Positions 8,260 through 18,604 of a DNA stretch of 64,000 bases are shown piece by piece. Where the stretch lies: the NCBI RefSeq assembly GCF_020099395.1, contig NZ_CP083590.1:5270001-5334000 (forward strand). The letters run 5' to 3'. A program made the translations under genes and the position numbers. The notes beneath the pieces were generated by a model. It was given only the letters and a program-made list of their open reading frames with translations. It did no database searches and was not told the DNA's origin. Position 1 is the first letter of the stretch; each line of letters opens with the position of its first letter. The DNA comes from Streptomyces mobaraensis. Lineage in GTDB: Bacteria; Actinomycetota; Actinomycetes; Streptomycetales; Streptomycetaceae.

Positions 8260-9048
8260 GTGCTGACCGTCGATTTCTCCCGCTTCCCGCTCGCCGCCGG
8301 CGACCGCGTCCTCGACCTGGGCTGCGGTGCGGGCCGGCACGCCTTCGAGTGCTACCGGCGCGGCGCCCGGGTGGTCGCCCTCGACCGCAACGCGGACGAG
8401 ATCCGCGAGGTCGCCAAGTGGTTCGCCGCCATGAAGGAGGCCGGCGAGGCCCCGGCCGGCGCCACCGCCACCGCCATGGAGGGCGACGCCCTGGCCCTGC
8501 CCTTCCCCGACGAGAGCTTCGACGTCGTCATCATCTCCGAGGTCATGGAGCACATCCCCGACGACAAGGGCGTGCTCGCCGAGATGGTCCGCGTCCTGAA
8601 GCCGGGCGGCCGGATCGCCGTGACCGTGCCCCGCTACGGTCCCGAGAAGGTCTGCTGGGCGCTCAGCGACGCCTACCACGAGGTCGAGGGCGGCCACATC
8701 CGCATCTACAAGGCCGACGAACTGCTGCGCAAGATGGAGGAGGCCGGGCTCAAGCCGTACGGCACCCACCACGCGCACGGTCTGCACAGCCCCTACTGGT
8801 GGCTCAAGTGCGCCTTCGGCGTCGACAACGACAAGGCGCTGCCCGTCCGCGCGTACCACAAGCTGCTGGTCTGGGACATCATGAAGAAGCCGGCGGCCAC
8901 GCGCCTCGCCGAGCAGGTCCTCAACCCGGTCATCGGCAAGAGCTTCGTCGCCTACGCGACCAAGCCGCACCTGCCGGCCGACGCCGCGACGGGCGCCGAG
9001 GCCGCCGCCTCCGCAACCTCCGGCTCGTCCGCGGAGGACCGCGCGTGA
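8260..9048 (+). CDS. Class I SAM-dependent methyltransferase (UbiE/Methyltransf_11-like)
   Basis: 262 aa, GTG start at 8260 chosen where similarity to the fold begins (VLTVDFSRFPL). Motif I is VLDLGCGAGRHAFE near residue 17, followed by an acidic residue at the end of strand 2 (VVALDRN) and motif II FDVVIISEVMEHI. The tail (SATSGSSAEDRA) is low complexity. The stop overlaps the next gene as GTGA. Probable role: methylation of a lipid or quinone-like substrate in the same pathway as the flanking genes. The upstream ribosome-binding site is weak. Confidence 0.9.
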   Translation: MLTVDFSRFPLAAGDRVLDLGCGAGRHAFECYRRGARVVALDRNADEIREVAKWFAAMKEAGEAPAGATATAMEGDALALPFPDESFDVVIISEVMEHIPDDKGVLAEMVRVLKPGGRIAVTVPRYGPEKVCWALSDAYHEVEGGHIRIYKADELLRKMEEAGLKPYGTHHAHGLHSPYWWLKCAFGVDNDKALPVRAYHKLLVWDIMKKPAATRLAEQVLNPVIGKSFVAYATKPHLPADAATGAEAAASATSGSSAEDRA

Positions 9049-10142
9049 CCACCCACAGCCGCCGCCCCGGCCGGCTCGAACGCCTCGTCCTCCCCGGCGT
9101 CCTGACCGCCGAACAGCTCGACGCGACCGTCGCCGGCATCGCCGCCGGGCAGCGCGAGGACGGCGCCATACCCTGGTTCCGCGGCCACCACCTCGACCCC
9201 TGGGACCACGTCGAGGCCGCCATGGCCCTGGACACCGCGGGCGAGCACGGCCGCGCCGAGGCCGCCTACCGCTGGCTCGCCGAGCACCAGAACCCCGACG
9301 GCTCCTGGTACGCCGCGTACGCCGACGGCGACCACCGGGAGCCCACCGACCGCGCCCGCGAGACCAACTTCGTCGCGTACGTCGCCGTCGGCGTCTGGCA
9401 CCACTACCTCTCCACCGGCGACGACGCCTTCCTCGACCGCATGTGGCCGACGGTCTTCGCCGCCGTCGAGTTCGTCCTCACCCTCCAGCAGCCGGGCGGC
9501 CAGATCGGCTGGAAGCGGGAGGCGGCGGACGGTGAGGGGGGTGGCGCCGACGTCACCGACGCCCTGCTCACCGGCTCGTCCTCCATCCACCAGGCACTGC
9601 GCTGCGCCCTCGCCATCGCCGAGCACCGCGAGGAGCCGCAGCCGGACTGGGAGCTCGCCACGGGTCTGCTGGCGCACGCGATACGCCGGCACCCGGAGCG
9701 GTTTCTGGACAAAAGCCGTTACTCCATGGACTGGTACTACCCGGTGCTCGGCGGCGCGGTCACCGGCCCGGAGGCCGCGGCGCGCATCGCCGAGGGCTGG
9801 GACCGCTTCGTCGTCCCCGGCCTGGGCGTGCGCTGCGTCCTGCCCAACCCCTGGGTGACCGGCGGCGAGAGCTGCGAACTCGCCCTCGCCCTCTGGGTGA
9901 TGGGCGAGTCGGACCGGGCCCTGGAGATCCTCCGCTGGATCCAGCACCTGCGCGCCGACAACGGCATGTACTGGACGGGCTACGTCTTCGAGGACGACGC
10001 CGTGTGGCCCGAGGAGCTCACCACCTGGACGGCCGGTTCGCTGCTGCTGGCGGTGGCCGCGCTGGGCGGCGACGAGGCGACGACGGCGGTGTTCGGCGGC
10101 GAACGGCTGCCCCGCGGCCTGGAACCGGACTGCTGCGGCTGA
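9045..10142 (+). CDS. Prenyltransferase/terpene-cyclase-fold protein
   Basis: 365 aa from a GTG at 9045, coupled to the methyltransferase by a GTGA overlap. The sequence has alpha/alpha-barrel character, with repeats such as AYRWLAEHQNPDGSWYAAYADG and a conserved WIQHLRADNGMYWTGYVF block. Homologues are usually annotated prenyltransferase, but no metal-binding aspartate motif is obvious, so the annotation by fold may mislead; a six-hairpin glycosidase-like enzyme is an alternative. No signal peptide. Third gene of the KstR-controlled operon. Confidence 0.82.
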   Translation: MTTHSRRPGRLERLVLPGVLTAEQLDATVAGIAAGQREDGAIPWFRGHHLDPWDHVEAAMALDTAGEHGRAEAAYRWLAEHQNPDGSWYAAYADGDHREPTDRARETNFVAYVAVGVWHHYLSTGDDAFLDRMWPTVFAAVEFVLTLQQPGGQIGWKREAADGEGGGADVTDALLTGSSSIHQALRCALAIAEHREEPQPDWELATGLLAHAIRRHPERFLDKSRYSMDWYYPVLGGAVTGPEAAARIAEGWDRFVVPGLGVRCVLPNPWVTGGESCELALALWVMGESDRALEILRWIQHLRADNGMYWTGYVFEDDAVWPEELTTWTAGSLLLAVAALGGDEATTAVFGGERLPRGLEPDCCG

Positions 10143-10363
10143 CGCCGGCCGGGCCGTACGGGCGGGGGCCGAGGACCTACGGACGCGGGCCGAGGCGGTA
10201 CGGGCGGGGGCCGGGGGAGGAGCTGAGGTCCCCCGCCCGGATCTGGCCCGTTTCCGACGTGTACGTCCGCACCCGGTAGCCCGAACGATGCGGTCCGGAT
10301 GCGCCGGGCCGCCGCGCGGGCCACGCTGGTCCCGTACCGTGCCCGCCGGCCCCGGAGGCAAGC

Positions 10364-10915
10364 GTGTCCGACCGTGCCCGTGCCCGCCGCACCGTTGTCG
10401 TCCTGCCGCTGGTCTGCGGCCTGTTGCTGGCCGGTTCGGCCTGCGGCGGCGACAAGAAGGAGAAGAAGTCCGCCGGCGAGGCGAGTCCGACGAGCTCGAT
10501 CGAGAAGCAGAAATTCGCCAAGACCCGGTTCGTCGCCAACGCCGGGCTCGCGTCCGGCGCCGCCTACCAGTGGATCATCAAGCCGTACCGCAACGGCGCG
10601 TTCAAGAAGGGGGCGGACGGCCGTACGGGCGCCCTCGTCAAGGCGGGCCTGGCCGGGGTGTTCACCTACAACCGCCTCAAGGCCGCCACCCGCAATGCCC
10701 AGGGCGACCCGACGCTCTCCAAGGCCCTGGCCCCCGTCAACGCCGGCATCGACTCCCTCAAGGGGCTCGGCACCAAGCTCCGCAAGGGCGACGCCACCGA
10801 CGGCGACGTGAACTCCGTCGACAGCGTCATCAACAAGGTCAAGGACGCGGGCAAGAGCGCCGGAGCCCCCGTCACGGACAAGGTGCCGTCGGCGGGCGAG
10901 CTCCAGAAGGGCTGA
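10364..10915 (+). CDS. Lipoprotein of unknown function
   Basis: 183 aa from a GTG at 10364. The signal sequence ends in the lipobox LAGSAC, so the mature protein should be lipid-anchored at Cys. The mature part is Lys-rich, begins with a charged spacer (GGDKKEKKSAGEASP) and looks helical, with no domain I recognise. It lies 220 bp downstream of the prenyltransferase-fold gene; the gap holds two copies of a TACGGGCGGGGGCCG word. Probably its own transcript. Confidence 0.8.
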   Translation: MSDRARARRTVVVLPLVCGLLLAGSACGGDKKEKKSAGEASPTSSIEKQKFAKTRFVANAGLASGAAYQWIIKPYRNGAFKKGADGRTGALVKAGLAGVFTYNRLKAATRNAQGDPTLSKALAPVNAGIDSLKGLGTKLRKGDATDGDVNSVDSVINKVKDAGKSAGAPVTDKVPSAGELQKG

Positions 10916-10973
10916 CCGATAGCCGCCCGCCGGGGTTCCCGGCCCCGGCGGCCGGCCGGGAGCCGATGACAGC

Positions 10974-12470
10974 ATGGGGCCCATGAACCGGACGCCGGAA
11001 GCCGCCCCCCGCTCGGTGCCGTACCGGACGCCGCCCGCCGCTCTCGCCCTCCCGCTCGCCCTGGTCCTCGTGCTCGTCACGGGCTGCGACGGCGGGGGCG
11101 GGGGCGGCGGGGGCCCGGAGGAGGGCGGGACGGGCGTCGGCGACCCGGTCTTCCCCACCCTCGGCAACAGCGGCTACGACGTACGGCACTACGGCCTGAC
11201 CCTCGACTACCGGCCCGACGGCAACGCCCTCGACGGCAACGCCGTCATCACCGCCCGCGCGACGAAGGAACTGAGCGCGTTCACCCTCGACCTGACAGGA
11301 CTGAAGGTGACGTCCGCCAAGGTCGACGGGAAGCCCGCGAAGACCTCCCGCTCCGGCACCAAGCTCAGGATCGAACTGGCGCACCCGCTCGCCAGGGACC
11401 GGGAGTTCCGCGCGGAGATCGCCTACGAGGGCCGGCCGAAGACGATCCGCGACCGGGACGGCGCCACGGAGGGCTGGGTCGAGACGGACCACGGAGCGGT
11501 CGGACTCGGCGAGCCGGAGGGCTCGATGGCCTGGTTCCCGGGCAACCACCACCCGTCCGACAAGGCGGCGTACGACTTCACCGTCTCCGTTCCCAAGGGC
11601 TTCACCGCCGTCGCCAACGGCGAGTCGCGGGGCACGAAGACGGTCAAGGACGAGCACGGGGACGACTGGACCACCTTCCGCTGGCACAGCGGCGAGCCGA
11701 TGGCGAGCTATGTGGCGAGCGTGGCGATCGGCGAGTTCAAGACGCTGGAGACGACGGCCCCGGCGGGCGGGGGCAAGGGCGACGTGCCGGTGTACATCGC
11801 CTACGCGGCGGGGGAGGACGCGGCCGGGCGGCATATGAAGGAGATGGTGCCCAAGGTGCTGGCGTGGGAGGAGAAGCTGTTCGGCCCGTACCCCTTCGCG
11901 TCGTCCGGCGCGGTCATCGACCGGAACCCATACGTCCACTATCCGCTGGAGACCCAGACCAAGCCGTACTACGAGAAGCCGCCGAAGGACAAGATCATCG
12001 TCCATGAGCTGGCCCACCAGTGGTTCGGCAACTCCGTCACCCCGCGCACCTGGCGCGACATGTGGCTCAACGAGGGCTTCGCCCAGTACACCGAGTGGAT
12101 GTGGGAGGCGCAGCAGCAGAAGAAGCGCACGGAACGGCAGATCTTCGACGACTACTACGACGGCAGGGACCCCGAGAGCCGCGGCGAGGAGGGCGAGGAC
12201 ATCTGGGCCTTCCCGCCCGCCTATCCGACCGCCGAGACGATATCCGGCCGGCCCGTGTACGGCCGGGGCGCGATGGTGCTGCACAAGCTGCGCGAGACCG
12301 TCGGCGACGCGACGTTCTTCGACATCCTCCGCACCTGGGCGCGCGACCACCGGTACGGCAACGCCGGCACCGACGATTTCATCCGGCTCTGCGAGAAGAA
12401 GGCGGGCCGTGACCTGGGCGACCTCTTCGACACCTGGCTCTTCAAGGCGGCCAAGCCCGACCACCGCTAG
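10974..12470 (+). CDS. M1-family zinc metallopeptidase, predicted lipoprotein
   Basis: 498 aa. The signal peptide ends with lipobox LVTGC, followed by a Gly-rich linker. The catalytic motif is HELAHQWFGN with the downstream zinc ligand in WLNEGFA (HEXXH-x18-E). The usual GXMEN exopeptidase motif is altered here to YPLETQT, so substrate handling may differ from classic aminopeptidases. It lacks the long C-terminal HEAT-like domain of aminopeptidase N, giving about 500 aa, typical of secreted actinobacterial M1 enzymes. The ATG at 10974 sits 11 bases after GGGAG; an ATG at 10983 is possible. Confidence 0.92.
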   Translation: MGPMNRTPEAAPRSVPYRTPPAALALPLALVLVLVTGCDGGGGGGGGPEEGGTGVGDPVFPTLGNSGYDVRHYGLTLDYRPDGNALDGNAVITARATKELSAFTLDLTGLKVTSAKVDGKPAKTSRSGTKLRIELAHPLARDREFRAEIAYEGRPKTIRDRDGATEGWVETDHGAVGLGEPEGSMAWFPGNHHPSDKAAYDFTVSVPKGFTAVANGESRGTKTVKDEHGDDWTTFRWHSGEPMASYVASVAIGEFKTLETTAPAGGGKGDVPVYIAYAAGEDAAGRHMKEMVPKVLAWEEKLFGPYPFASSGAVIDRNPYVHYPLETQTKPYYEKPPKDKIIVHELAHQWFGNSVTPRTWRDMWLNEGFAQYTEWMWEAQQQKKRTERQIFDDYYDGRDPESRGEEGEDIWAFPPAYPTAETISGRPVYGRGAMVLHKLRETVGDATFFDILRTWARDHRYGNAGTDDFIRLCEKKAGRDLGDLFDTWLFKAAKPDHR

Positions 12471-12490
12471 CGCGGTGGCGGGGGAACGGC

Positions 12491-12521
12491 GAAGGCCCGC
12501 CGGGCTCCCCGGCGGGCCTTC
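12491..12521. terminator. Bidirectional hairpin terminator
   Basis: A perfect 14-bp stem (12491-12504 with 12508-12521) around a 3-base loop, between the convergent M1 peptidase and the DUF5336-like gene. Confidence 0.9.
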
Positions 12522-12544
12522 TCGTGCGACGGAGCGCGGGCGCG

Positions 12545-13427
12545 TCAGCCGCGCTGGATGCCCGAGGTGTCCTGGAGGACGCCGCGACGGCCGTCCTGCG
12601 TCTGCGCGACGAGCGCGGCGCCGCGCTGGTCCACGGCCAGGTACCAGGTGCCCGGCGCCAGCTCGGCGATCGGCGTCTGGCCGCCGTCCTCCGGGAACAG
12701 CGGACGGTTCACCGGCACCGCGAACCAGAACGGCGCGAAGTCCGAACCGCCCGCGGCCGGAGCCTGCGCACCCGCCGCCGGGACCCCCGCCCGTACCACC
12801 GGCGGCCGGCTGCGCGGCCGCCTGCTGCGGACCGGACTGGTCGGCCGGCTGCGGCGCGCCGTACGGCTGCCCCCCGAAGGAGCCGCCGGCCGGACCGCCG
12901 GGACCGCCCGGGCCCGGGTAGCCGTAGCCGGGGTGCGCGCCGGTGCCGTAGGGGGACTGGACCTGGGGGGTGGGGGCGCCGAGGAGGGGGGCCTTCAGGG
13001 CGGGGACGCGCTGGGTGAAGAGGGCGGCCGCGGCCATCACGAGGTTGGCGATCAGACCGAGGATCAGGCCGACACCGGCGGAACGGCCCTCACCGCCGCC
13101 ACCGAGCGCCCACAGGGAGGACCAGGCGGCGAAGACGGTGAACGCGGTGCCCCACTGGTCGAGGGCGAGGCCCCCGACCTTGCGGTCGGCCGGCTGGAAC
13201 CGCGCGGCGACGATCAACGCGGCGGCGATGACTCCGGAGAGGAAGATAGCGGGCAGCACCGGGAAGAGGTCGCTCTTCCAGCCGTTGTACTCGTACTTTT
13301 CCCTGATGGCACTGCATTCCAGACCGCTGCAGTCAAGGGAGTAGAAGCTGAGGAACGACGCGATGAACAGCAACACCGCTGCTCCGATCACCACGCCGTC
13401 GCCTCTAGTGAGGGAGCGGAAGTTCAC
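12545..13427 (-). pseudogene. DUF5336-like four-helix membrane protein with a frameshift
   Basis: The GTG start at 13427 lies 6 bases after AAAGGA. The first part encodes about four membrane helices (IGAAVLLFIASFLSFYSL, LPAIFLSGVIAAALIVAA, TAFTVFAAWSSLWAL, LILGLIANLVMAAAAL). A Pro/Gly/Gln-rich linker follows. The expected C-terminal globular end (FAPFWFAVPVNRPLF ... GTWYLAVDQRG ... LQDTSGIQRG, stop at 12545) is open only in another frame. The interval is 883 bases, one more than a multiple of three, and the shift falls in G/C runs near 12780-12800. Either the gene is broken or this is a sequencing error. Confidence 0.75.
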
Positions 13428-13628
13428 CTGAAATCCTTTGTCAGTGCCTTCAGAATCGGTCGGTCTCGTCGCTGTCGCCGGACGCGAGACGGGAGGGCGC
13501 GGACGAACGCGGCCCCCCATCGTACGGGGGAACCTATCGCCCCGGCGTCCAGGGCGCCTCTTCGTTTCGACCTCGTGACACGGCCGTGGCCTGCCGTTAT
13601 ACGGCTCGGTTGACGAGCCGGCGGCTCG

Positions 13629-14627
13629 CTACCGGCTCAGGACGAACTCCCGGATGCCGTCCGCGATCCCCTGCGCCGCCTTCTGGCGCCAGCCGTCGTC
13701 CGTGAGTTGGGCGGCGTCCTGCGGATCGCGCATGTTGCCGCACTCGATGAACACCTTCGGCACGGTGGAGAGGTTGAGGCCGCCGAGGTCGCTCCGGACG
13801 TCCAGGCCGGTGTTGTGGCCGATGTAGTTGGACGGGATGCTTCCGGTCGCCTGGACGAACCGGCCGAGGACGCGTTCGCCCAGCTCCTTCGACGGATCGA
13901 CGATCGGGGCGGTGTCCGCCCGGCCGCCCTTGACCTTGGCGGGCAGGATCACGTGGACTCCGCGCTGGCCGGGGGCGGCGCCGTCCGCGTGCACCGAGAG
14001 CGCGGCGTCGGCGTGCGCCTTGTTGCCGATCGCGGCCCGTTCGTCGACGCAGGGGCCGAACGGCCGGTCGCCGTCGTGGGTGAGGGTGACCGTCGCGCCC
14101 TGCGCCTGGAGGATCGACCGGATGCGGTGGGCGACGTCGAGACTGAACGTTGCCTCCGCGTAACCGGAGTTGGTGGAGGTGCCGGTGGTGTCGCACTCCT
14201 TGCGTCCGGTGCCGATGTCGACGGACCGGTCGATCTCCGCCGTGTGCTGCTGGTTGTGGATGTTGTGCCCCGGGTCGATGACGACGACCTTTCCGCGGAG
14301 CGGTCCGTCGCCGCCGCCGTCGCCCGCGGGTGGGGCGGAAGGTTTCGGCGGTTCCGGGGAGTCGGACGGGGACGGCGGTGCGTTCTTCGCCTCCGGTGGC
14401 GGCGACGACGGCGGGACGGCCGCGGGGGAGCGGCCGGCCGACGCGGACGGGGAACCACCGGGCGGCGCGGACGCCTTGGCGCCGTCGGCCGGGCCGTCAC
14501 CGTCGTCGCACCCCGCGGCCCCCGCCAGCAGCAGGGCGGTCAGGGCCGCGACGGCCGGACGGGCGCGGCGGGCGCGCCGGGCGGGCCGGAGGCGGCCGGA
14601 GTGACGAGAAGAGCTGCCGTAGGACAC
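13629..14627 (-). CDS. N-acetylmuramoyl-L-alanine amidase (Amidase_3), lipoprotein
   Basis: 332 aa from a GTG at 14627, with no strong ribosome-binding site. Signal peptide with lipobox LAGAAGC, then a Ser/Pro linker of about 75 residues and the amidase domain. Zinc-site motifs are visible: VVVIDPGHN (His), then YAEATFSLDVAHRI (Glu), then LSVHADGA (His) and the late VFIECGN (Glu). The enzyme cleaves the amide between MurNAc and the stem peptide in peptidoglycan. A short insertion with a Cys (RKECDTTGTS) follows the first motif. Confidence 0.9.
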   Translation of the reverse strand: MSYGSSSRHSGRLRPARRARRARPAVAALTALLLAGAAGCDDGDGPADGAKASAPPGGSPSASAGRSPAAVPPSSPPPEAKNAPPSPSDSPEPPKPSAPPAGDGGGDGPLRGKVVVIDPGHNIHNQQHTAEIDRSVDIGTGRKECDTTGTSTNSGYAEATFSLDVAHRIRSILQAQGATVTLTHDGDRPFGPCVDERAAIGNKAHADAALSVHADGAAPGQRGVHVILPAKVKGGRADTAPIVDPSKELGERVLGRFVQATGSIPSNYIGHNTGLDVRSDLGGLNLSTVPKVFIECGNMRDPQDAAQLTDDGWRQKAAQGIADGIREFVLSR

Positions 14628-14650
14628 TCGGGCGATGCTAGCGCCGCCCG

Positions 14651-15529
<879 letters not shown>

Positions 15530-16135
15530 CTACAACCACCCGTTCTGCCGAGCGGCCCGCACCGCCTCCATCCGGTTCCGCGTCTGCGTCTTGCCGATGG
15601 CGGCGGAGAGATAGTTCCGCACCGTCGCGGGCGACAAGTGCACCTTCGCCGCGATGTCCGCGACCGTCGCGCCGTCCACCGCCGCCGTCAGGACGTCCCG
15701 TTCCCGCTGTGTCAGCGGGTTCGGCCCGGCGCTCAGCGCCGCCGCGGCCAGCGCGGGGTCGATGACGCGTTCACCGGCGAGCACGCGCCGGATCGCGGCG
15801 GCGAGGTCCTCGACGGGGCCGTCCTTGACGAGGAAGCCGGAGGCACCGGCCTCCATGGCGCGGCGGAGGTAGCCGGGCCGCCCGAAGGTGGTGAGTATCA
15901 GCACCCGGCACTCGGGCAGCCGCTGCCGGAGGTCGGCCGCCGCGTCGAGGCCGCTGCGGCCGGGCAGTTCGATGTCGAGGAGGGCGATGTCGGGACGCGT
16001 TTCGAGGGCGGTGGGCACGATCTCGTCGCCGTTGCCGACCTGGGCGACGACCTCGATGTCGTCCTCCAGCCCGAGCAGCAGCGCGAGCGCGCCCCGCATC
16101 ATCCCCTGGTCCTCGGCCAGCAGTGTCCTGATCAC
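15530..16135 (-). CDS. NarL/FixJ-family response regulator
   Basis: 201 aa from a GTG at 16135, overlapping the kinase stop as GTGA. The receiver domain has the acidic pair in LLAEDQ, the phospho-acceptor Asp in IALLDIELPG near residue 54, and conserved Lys in FLVKDG. The C-terminal LuxR helix-turn-helix is LTQRERDVLTAAVDGATVAD. Together with the upstream kinase it forms a DesK/DesR-type pair, where the membrane kinase senses an envelope signal. The target genes are not evident. Confidence 0.94.
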   Translation of the reverse strand: MIRTLLAEDQGMMRGALALLLGLEDDIEVVAQVGNGDEIVPTALETRPDIALLDIELPGRSGLDAAADLRQRLPECRVLILTTFGRPGYLRRAMEAGASGFLVKDGPVEDLAAAIRRVLAGERVIDPALAAAALSAGPNPLTQRERDVLTAAVDGATVADIAAKVHLSPATVRNYLSAAIGKTQTRNRMEAVRAARQNGWL

Positions 16136-17322
16136 GCCGCTCGCTCCTTCTCGCCGCGCCTGTCGCCGCTCTGGTCGCTGTTCGCATTCGGGTCGCCTGG
16201 TTTGGCGTACGGCTCCTCGTCCACCGGGAGTTCGGCCACGAGCCGGAAGCCGCGCCGGCCGTCGGGCCCGGCGCTCAGGGAGCCGCCGGCGGTGGCCAGC
16301 CGCTCGGTGAGGCCCTTGAGGCCGTTGCCGCCCGTAGGCGTGGCCGAGGGCTCCGCCGAGCCTACGCCCGTGCCGTTGTCGGTGATTTCCAGGTGTACCC
16401 GGTCGGGTTTGCCGCGCACCTCTATCTCGCAGCGCGAGGCGCCGCTGTGCCGGACGACGTTGGTGACGCCCTCGCGCACCACCCAGCCCAGCAGCACCCC
16501 GGTCTGCGGGGGGAGCGGCGGGCCGGACTGCCGGATCTCGGCGGTGATGCCGGACGCGTCGAGCAGCGAACGGGCGTTGTCCAGCTCGGTGGTGAGGCTG
16601 CCCTCGCGGTAGCCGGTGACCGCCTCGCGGATCTCGGTGAGCGCCTGGCGGCCGACCGCCTCGATGTCGGCGGCCTGGCCGAGCGCGGCCTCCAGGTTCC
16701 GCGGGCCGAGCCGGCGTACCGCCTCCGCCTTGACGACGATCACGGACATGGTGTGCCCGAGGAGGTCGTGCAGGTCGCGGGAGAAGCGCAGGCGCTCGCG
16801 TTCGACGGCGGCGTGGGCCAGTTCCTCGCGGGTGTCGCGCAGGACGGCGATGGTCTCGAAGAGGTTGAGGACGGCCGCCGCGACCAGGCCGCCCAGGGCC
16901 GTCCCCCAGCTGACGGCGAGGACGCTGCCCGCGCTGTCGTCGTCGGGCCGGACCAGCCAGGACAGTCCGCAGGTGACTCCGAGCGTGCCCAGGGCGGCGG
17001 CCATCAGGCGCTGCCGGTGGCGCAGCACCATGCCGGTGGCGACGGACAGCAGAGGGAAGCACATCTGCCAGTAGGCGCCGTAGCCCATGTTGAGGGCGAA
17101 CGCGAGCGCGGCCAGCCCGATCAGGGCCAGGACCGGGACGCGGGTGTAGCGCCGGTGCTCGTCGAGGGCGGCGAAGACGGCGGTCACGTACAGGCCGGCG
17201 AAGGCCAGTTCGCCCAGTCCGGCGAGCCAGGGCAGCGGCATGTCGCCGAGGAGCATGTGCACGGTGTCGCCGCTGAGGGCGAAGAGCCACGGGATGAAGG
17301 CCCGCCTGCCGGGCGCCTTCAT
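16132..17322 (-). CDS. DesK-type sensor histidine kinase
   Basis: About five N-terminal membrane helices, then a HisKA_3 dimerisation domain with the phospho-acceptor His in FSRDLHDLLGHTMSVI, and an ATPase domain (N-box GVTNVVRHS, G-box ITDNGTGVG, GNGLKGLTERL). The ATG at 17322 is preceded by GAGGAA at a 9-base distance and is preferred; in-frame ATGs at 17361, 17352 and 17343 lack such a site. 396 aa from this start. Coupled to its response regulator. Confidence 0.92.
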   Translation of the reverse strand: MKAPGRRAFIPWLFALSGDTVHMLLGDMPLPWLAGLGELAFAGLYVTAVFAALDEHRRYTRVPVLALIGLAALAFALNMGYGAYWQMCFPLLSVATGMVLRHRQRLMAAALGTLGVTCGLSWLVRPDDDSAGSVLAVSWGTALGGLVAAAVLNLFETIAVLRDTREELAHAAVERERLRFSRDLHDLLGHTMSVIVVKAEAVRRLGPRNLEAALGQAADIEAVGRQALTEIREAVTGYREGSLTTELDNARSLLDASGITAEIRQSGPPLPPQTGVLLGWVVREGVTNVVRHSGASRCEIEVRGKPDRVHLEITDNGTGVGSAEPSATPTGGNGLKGLTERLATAGGSLSAGPDGRRGFRLVAELPVDEEPYAKPGDPNANSDQSGDRRGEKERAA

Positions 17323-17503
17323 CTGTTCGATTTCCTCGCCCATGCGCTTCATACGTCGCATCCTAGGCAGTGCCGTTGTGACCTGCGCAGATGCCGGATG
17401 TATGGGGAAGGCGGTGACATTTGTCCCGGGGTGGGCCGGGCAGGGGTGGTGGGCGCGGGAAGCTTCCCCTGCCGCGGCGGAGCGGTTATAAGGGACCGGT
17501 TGG

Positions 17504-17517
17504 TGGAACGTGTTCTC
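17504..17517. promoter_or_regulatory. KstR-like near-match operator
   Basis: TGGAACGTGTTCTC shares the first 12 bases' pattern of TNNAACNNGTTNNA and fails only at the last position (C for A). It lies just downstream of TTATAA, a possible -10 near 17487-17492, before a MaoC hydratase. Confidence 0.55.
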
Positions 17518-17600
17518 GTTGCCTTCTCAGTTCCCTTGCTCCGCTGTCCCGTTACCCCCTCTGTCCCCGTTGTCCCGTGCCGGCGAAGGAGTCCCTCTCC

Positions 17601-18467
17601 ATGCCCATCGACGCAGCCAAGGCCACGGCCGCCGAACCGCGGACCGTCTCCCTCTCCTGGGATCACAAGGACGTCCTCCTCTACCACCTCGGCATCGGCG
17701 CGGGCGTCCCCGCCACCGACCCCGCCGAGCTCCGCTACACCCTGGAGAGCGGGCTGCACGTCCTGCCCTCCTTCGCCACCGTGGCGGGCGGCGGGATGGC
17801 CCTCGCGGCCGGGCTCTCCACGCCCGGCATCGACGTCGACCTCGCCCGGGTGCTCCACGGTGGGCACCACATCACCCTGCACCGGCCGCTGCCCGTCCGC
17901 GCCGACGGCGTCACCCAGACCTCGCGCGTCGCCGCCGTGTACGACAAGGGCAAGGCGGCCGTCATCGTGCTGCGCACCGACGTCGACGACGTGGACGGGC
18001 CGCTCTGGCGCGGCGATGCGCGGATCTACGTCCGCGGGGAGGGCGGCTTCGGCGGTGAGCGCGGCGAGTCGGCGCGGCTCGGACTCCCCGGCCGCGCACC
18101 GGACCTGGTGGTGGAGCGGGCCGTCCGCGAGGACCAGGCGCTGCTCTACCGGCTGTCGGGGGACTGGAACCCCCTGCACGCCGACCCGGAGTTCGCCGCC
18201 CGCGCCGGTTTCCACCGGCCGATCCTGCACGGGCTCTGCACCTACGGGATGACCCTCAAGGCGGTCGTGGACACGGTGCTGGAGGGGCGGGTCGACCGGG
18301 TCCGCTCGTACGCCACCCGCTTCGCCGGGGTCGTCTACCCGGGGGAGACGCTGCGGGTGCGGATGTGGCGCGATACGCCCGGCCCCGGGCGGGTCCAGGT
18401 GTCCGTGACGGTCGTGGAGCGGGACGACGCGGAGGTGCTGGCGGACACGGTCGTCGACCACGTCTGA
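17601..18467 (+). CDS. MaoC-family enoyl-CoA hydratase 2
   Basis: 288 aa from an ATG at 17601, with GAAGGAG 9 bases upstream. It has a double hot-dog architecture: an N-terminal MaoC_N-like half and a C-terminal half with the hydratase-2 catalytic block (LSGDWNPLHADPEFAARAGF, then PILHGLC). In this family the Asp and His of that block add water to a trans-2-enoyl-CoA. Such enzymes act in fatty-acid or sterol side-chain beta-oxidation, which fits the KstR-like site upstream and the KstR-like regulator 11 kb away. Confidence 0.92.
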   Translation: MPIDAAKATAAEPRTVSLSWDHKDVLLYHLGIGAGVPATDPAELRYTLESGLHVLPSFATVAGGGMALAAGLSTPGIDVDLARVLHGGHHITLHRPLPVRADGVTQTSRVAAVYDKGKAAVIVLRTDVDDVDGPLWRGDARIYVRGEGGFGGERGESARLGLPGRAPDLVVERAVREDQALLYRLSGDWNPLHADPEFAARAGFHRPILHGLCTYGMTLKAVVDTVLEGRVDRVRSYATRFAGVVYPGETLRVRMWRDTPGPGRVQVSVTVVERDDAEVLADTVVDHV

Positions 18468-18515
18468 GACCGGGCCGCTGCCTGTCTCCCGCCTCCCGTC
18501 GCCCGGAGACGGCGC

Positions 18516-18563
18516 GGCCCCGGCGGGGAGCGGGCCGGTCGGGCCCGCCCCGCCGCCGGGGCC
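18516..18563. terminator. Hairpin terminator after the MaoC gene
   Basis: A long GC-rich, nearly perfect stem of about 21 bp, starting GGCCCCGGCGG and ending CCGCCGGGGCC, between convergent genes. Confidence 0.75.
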
Positions 18564-18604
18564 GTGCTGCTCTCGGGAGCCGCTGGTCTCCCGGGACCCG
18601 CTCG

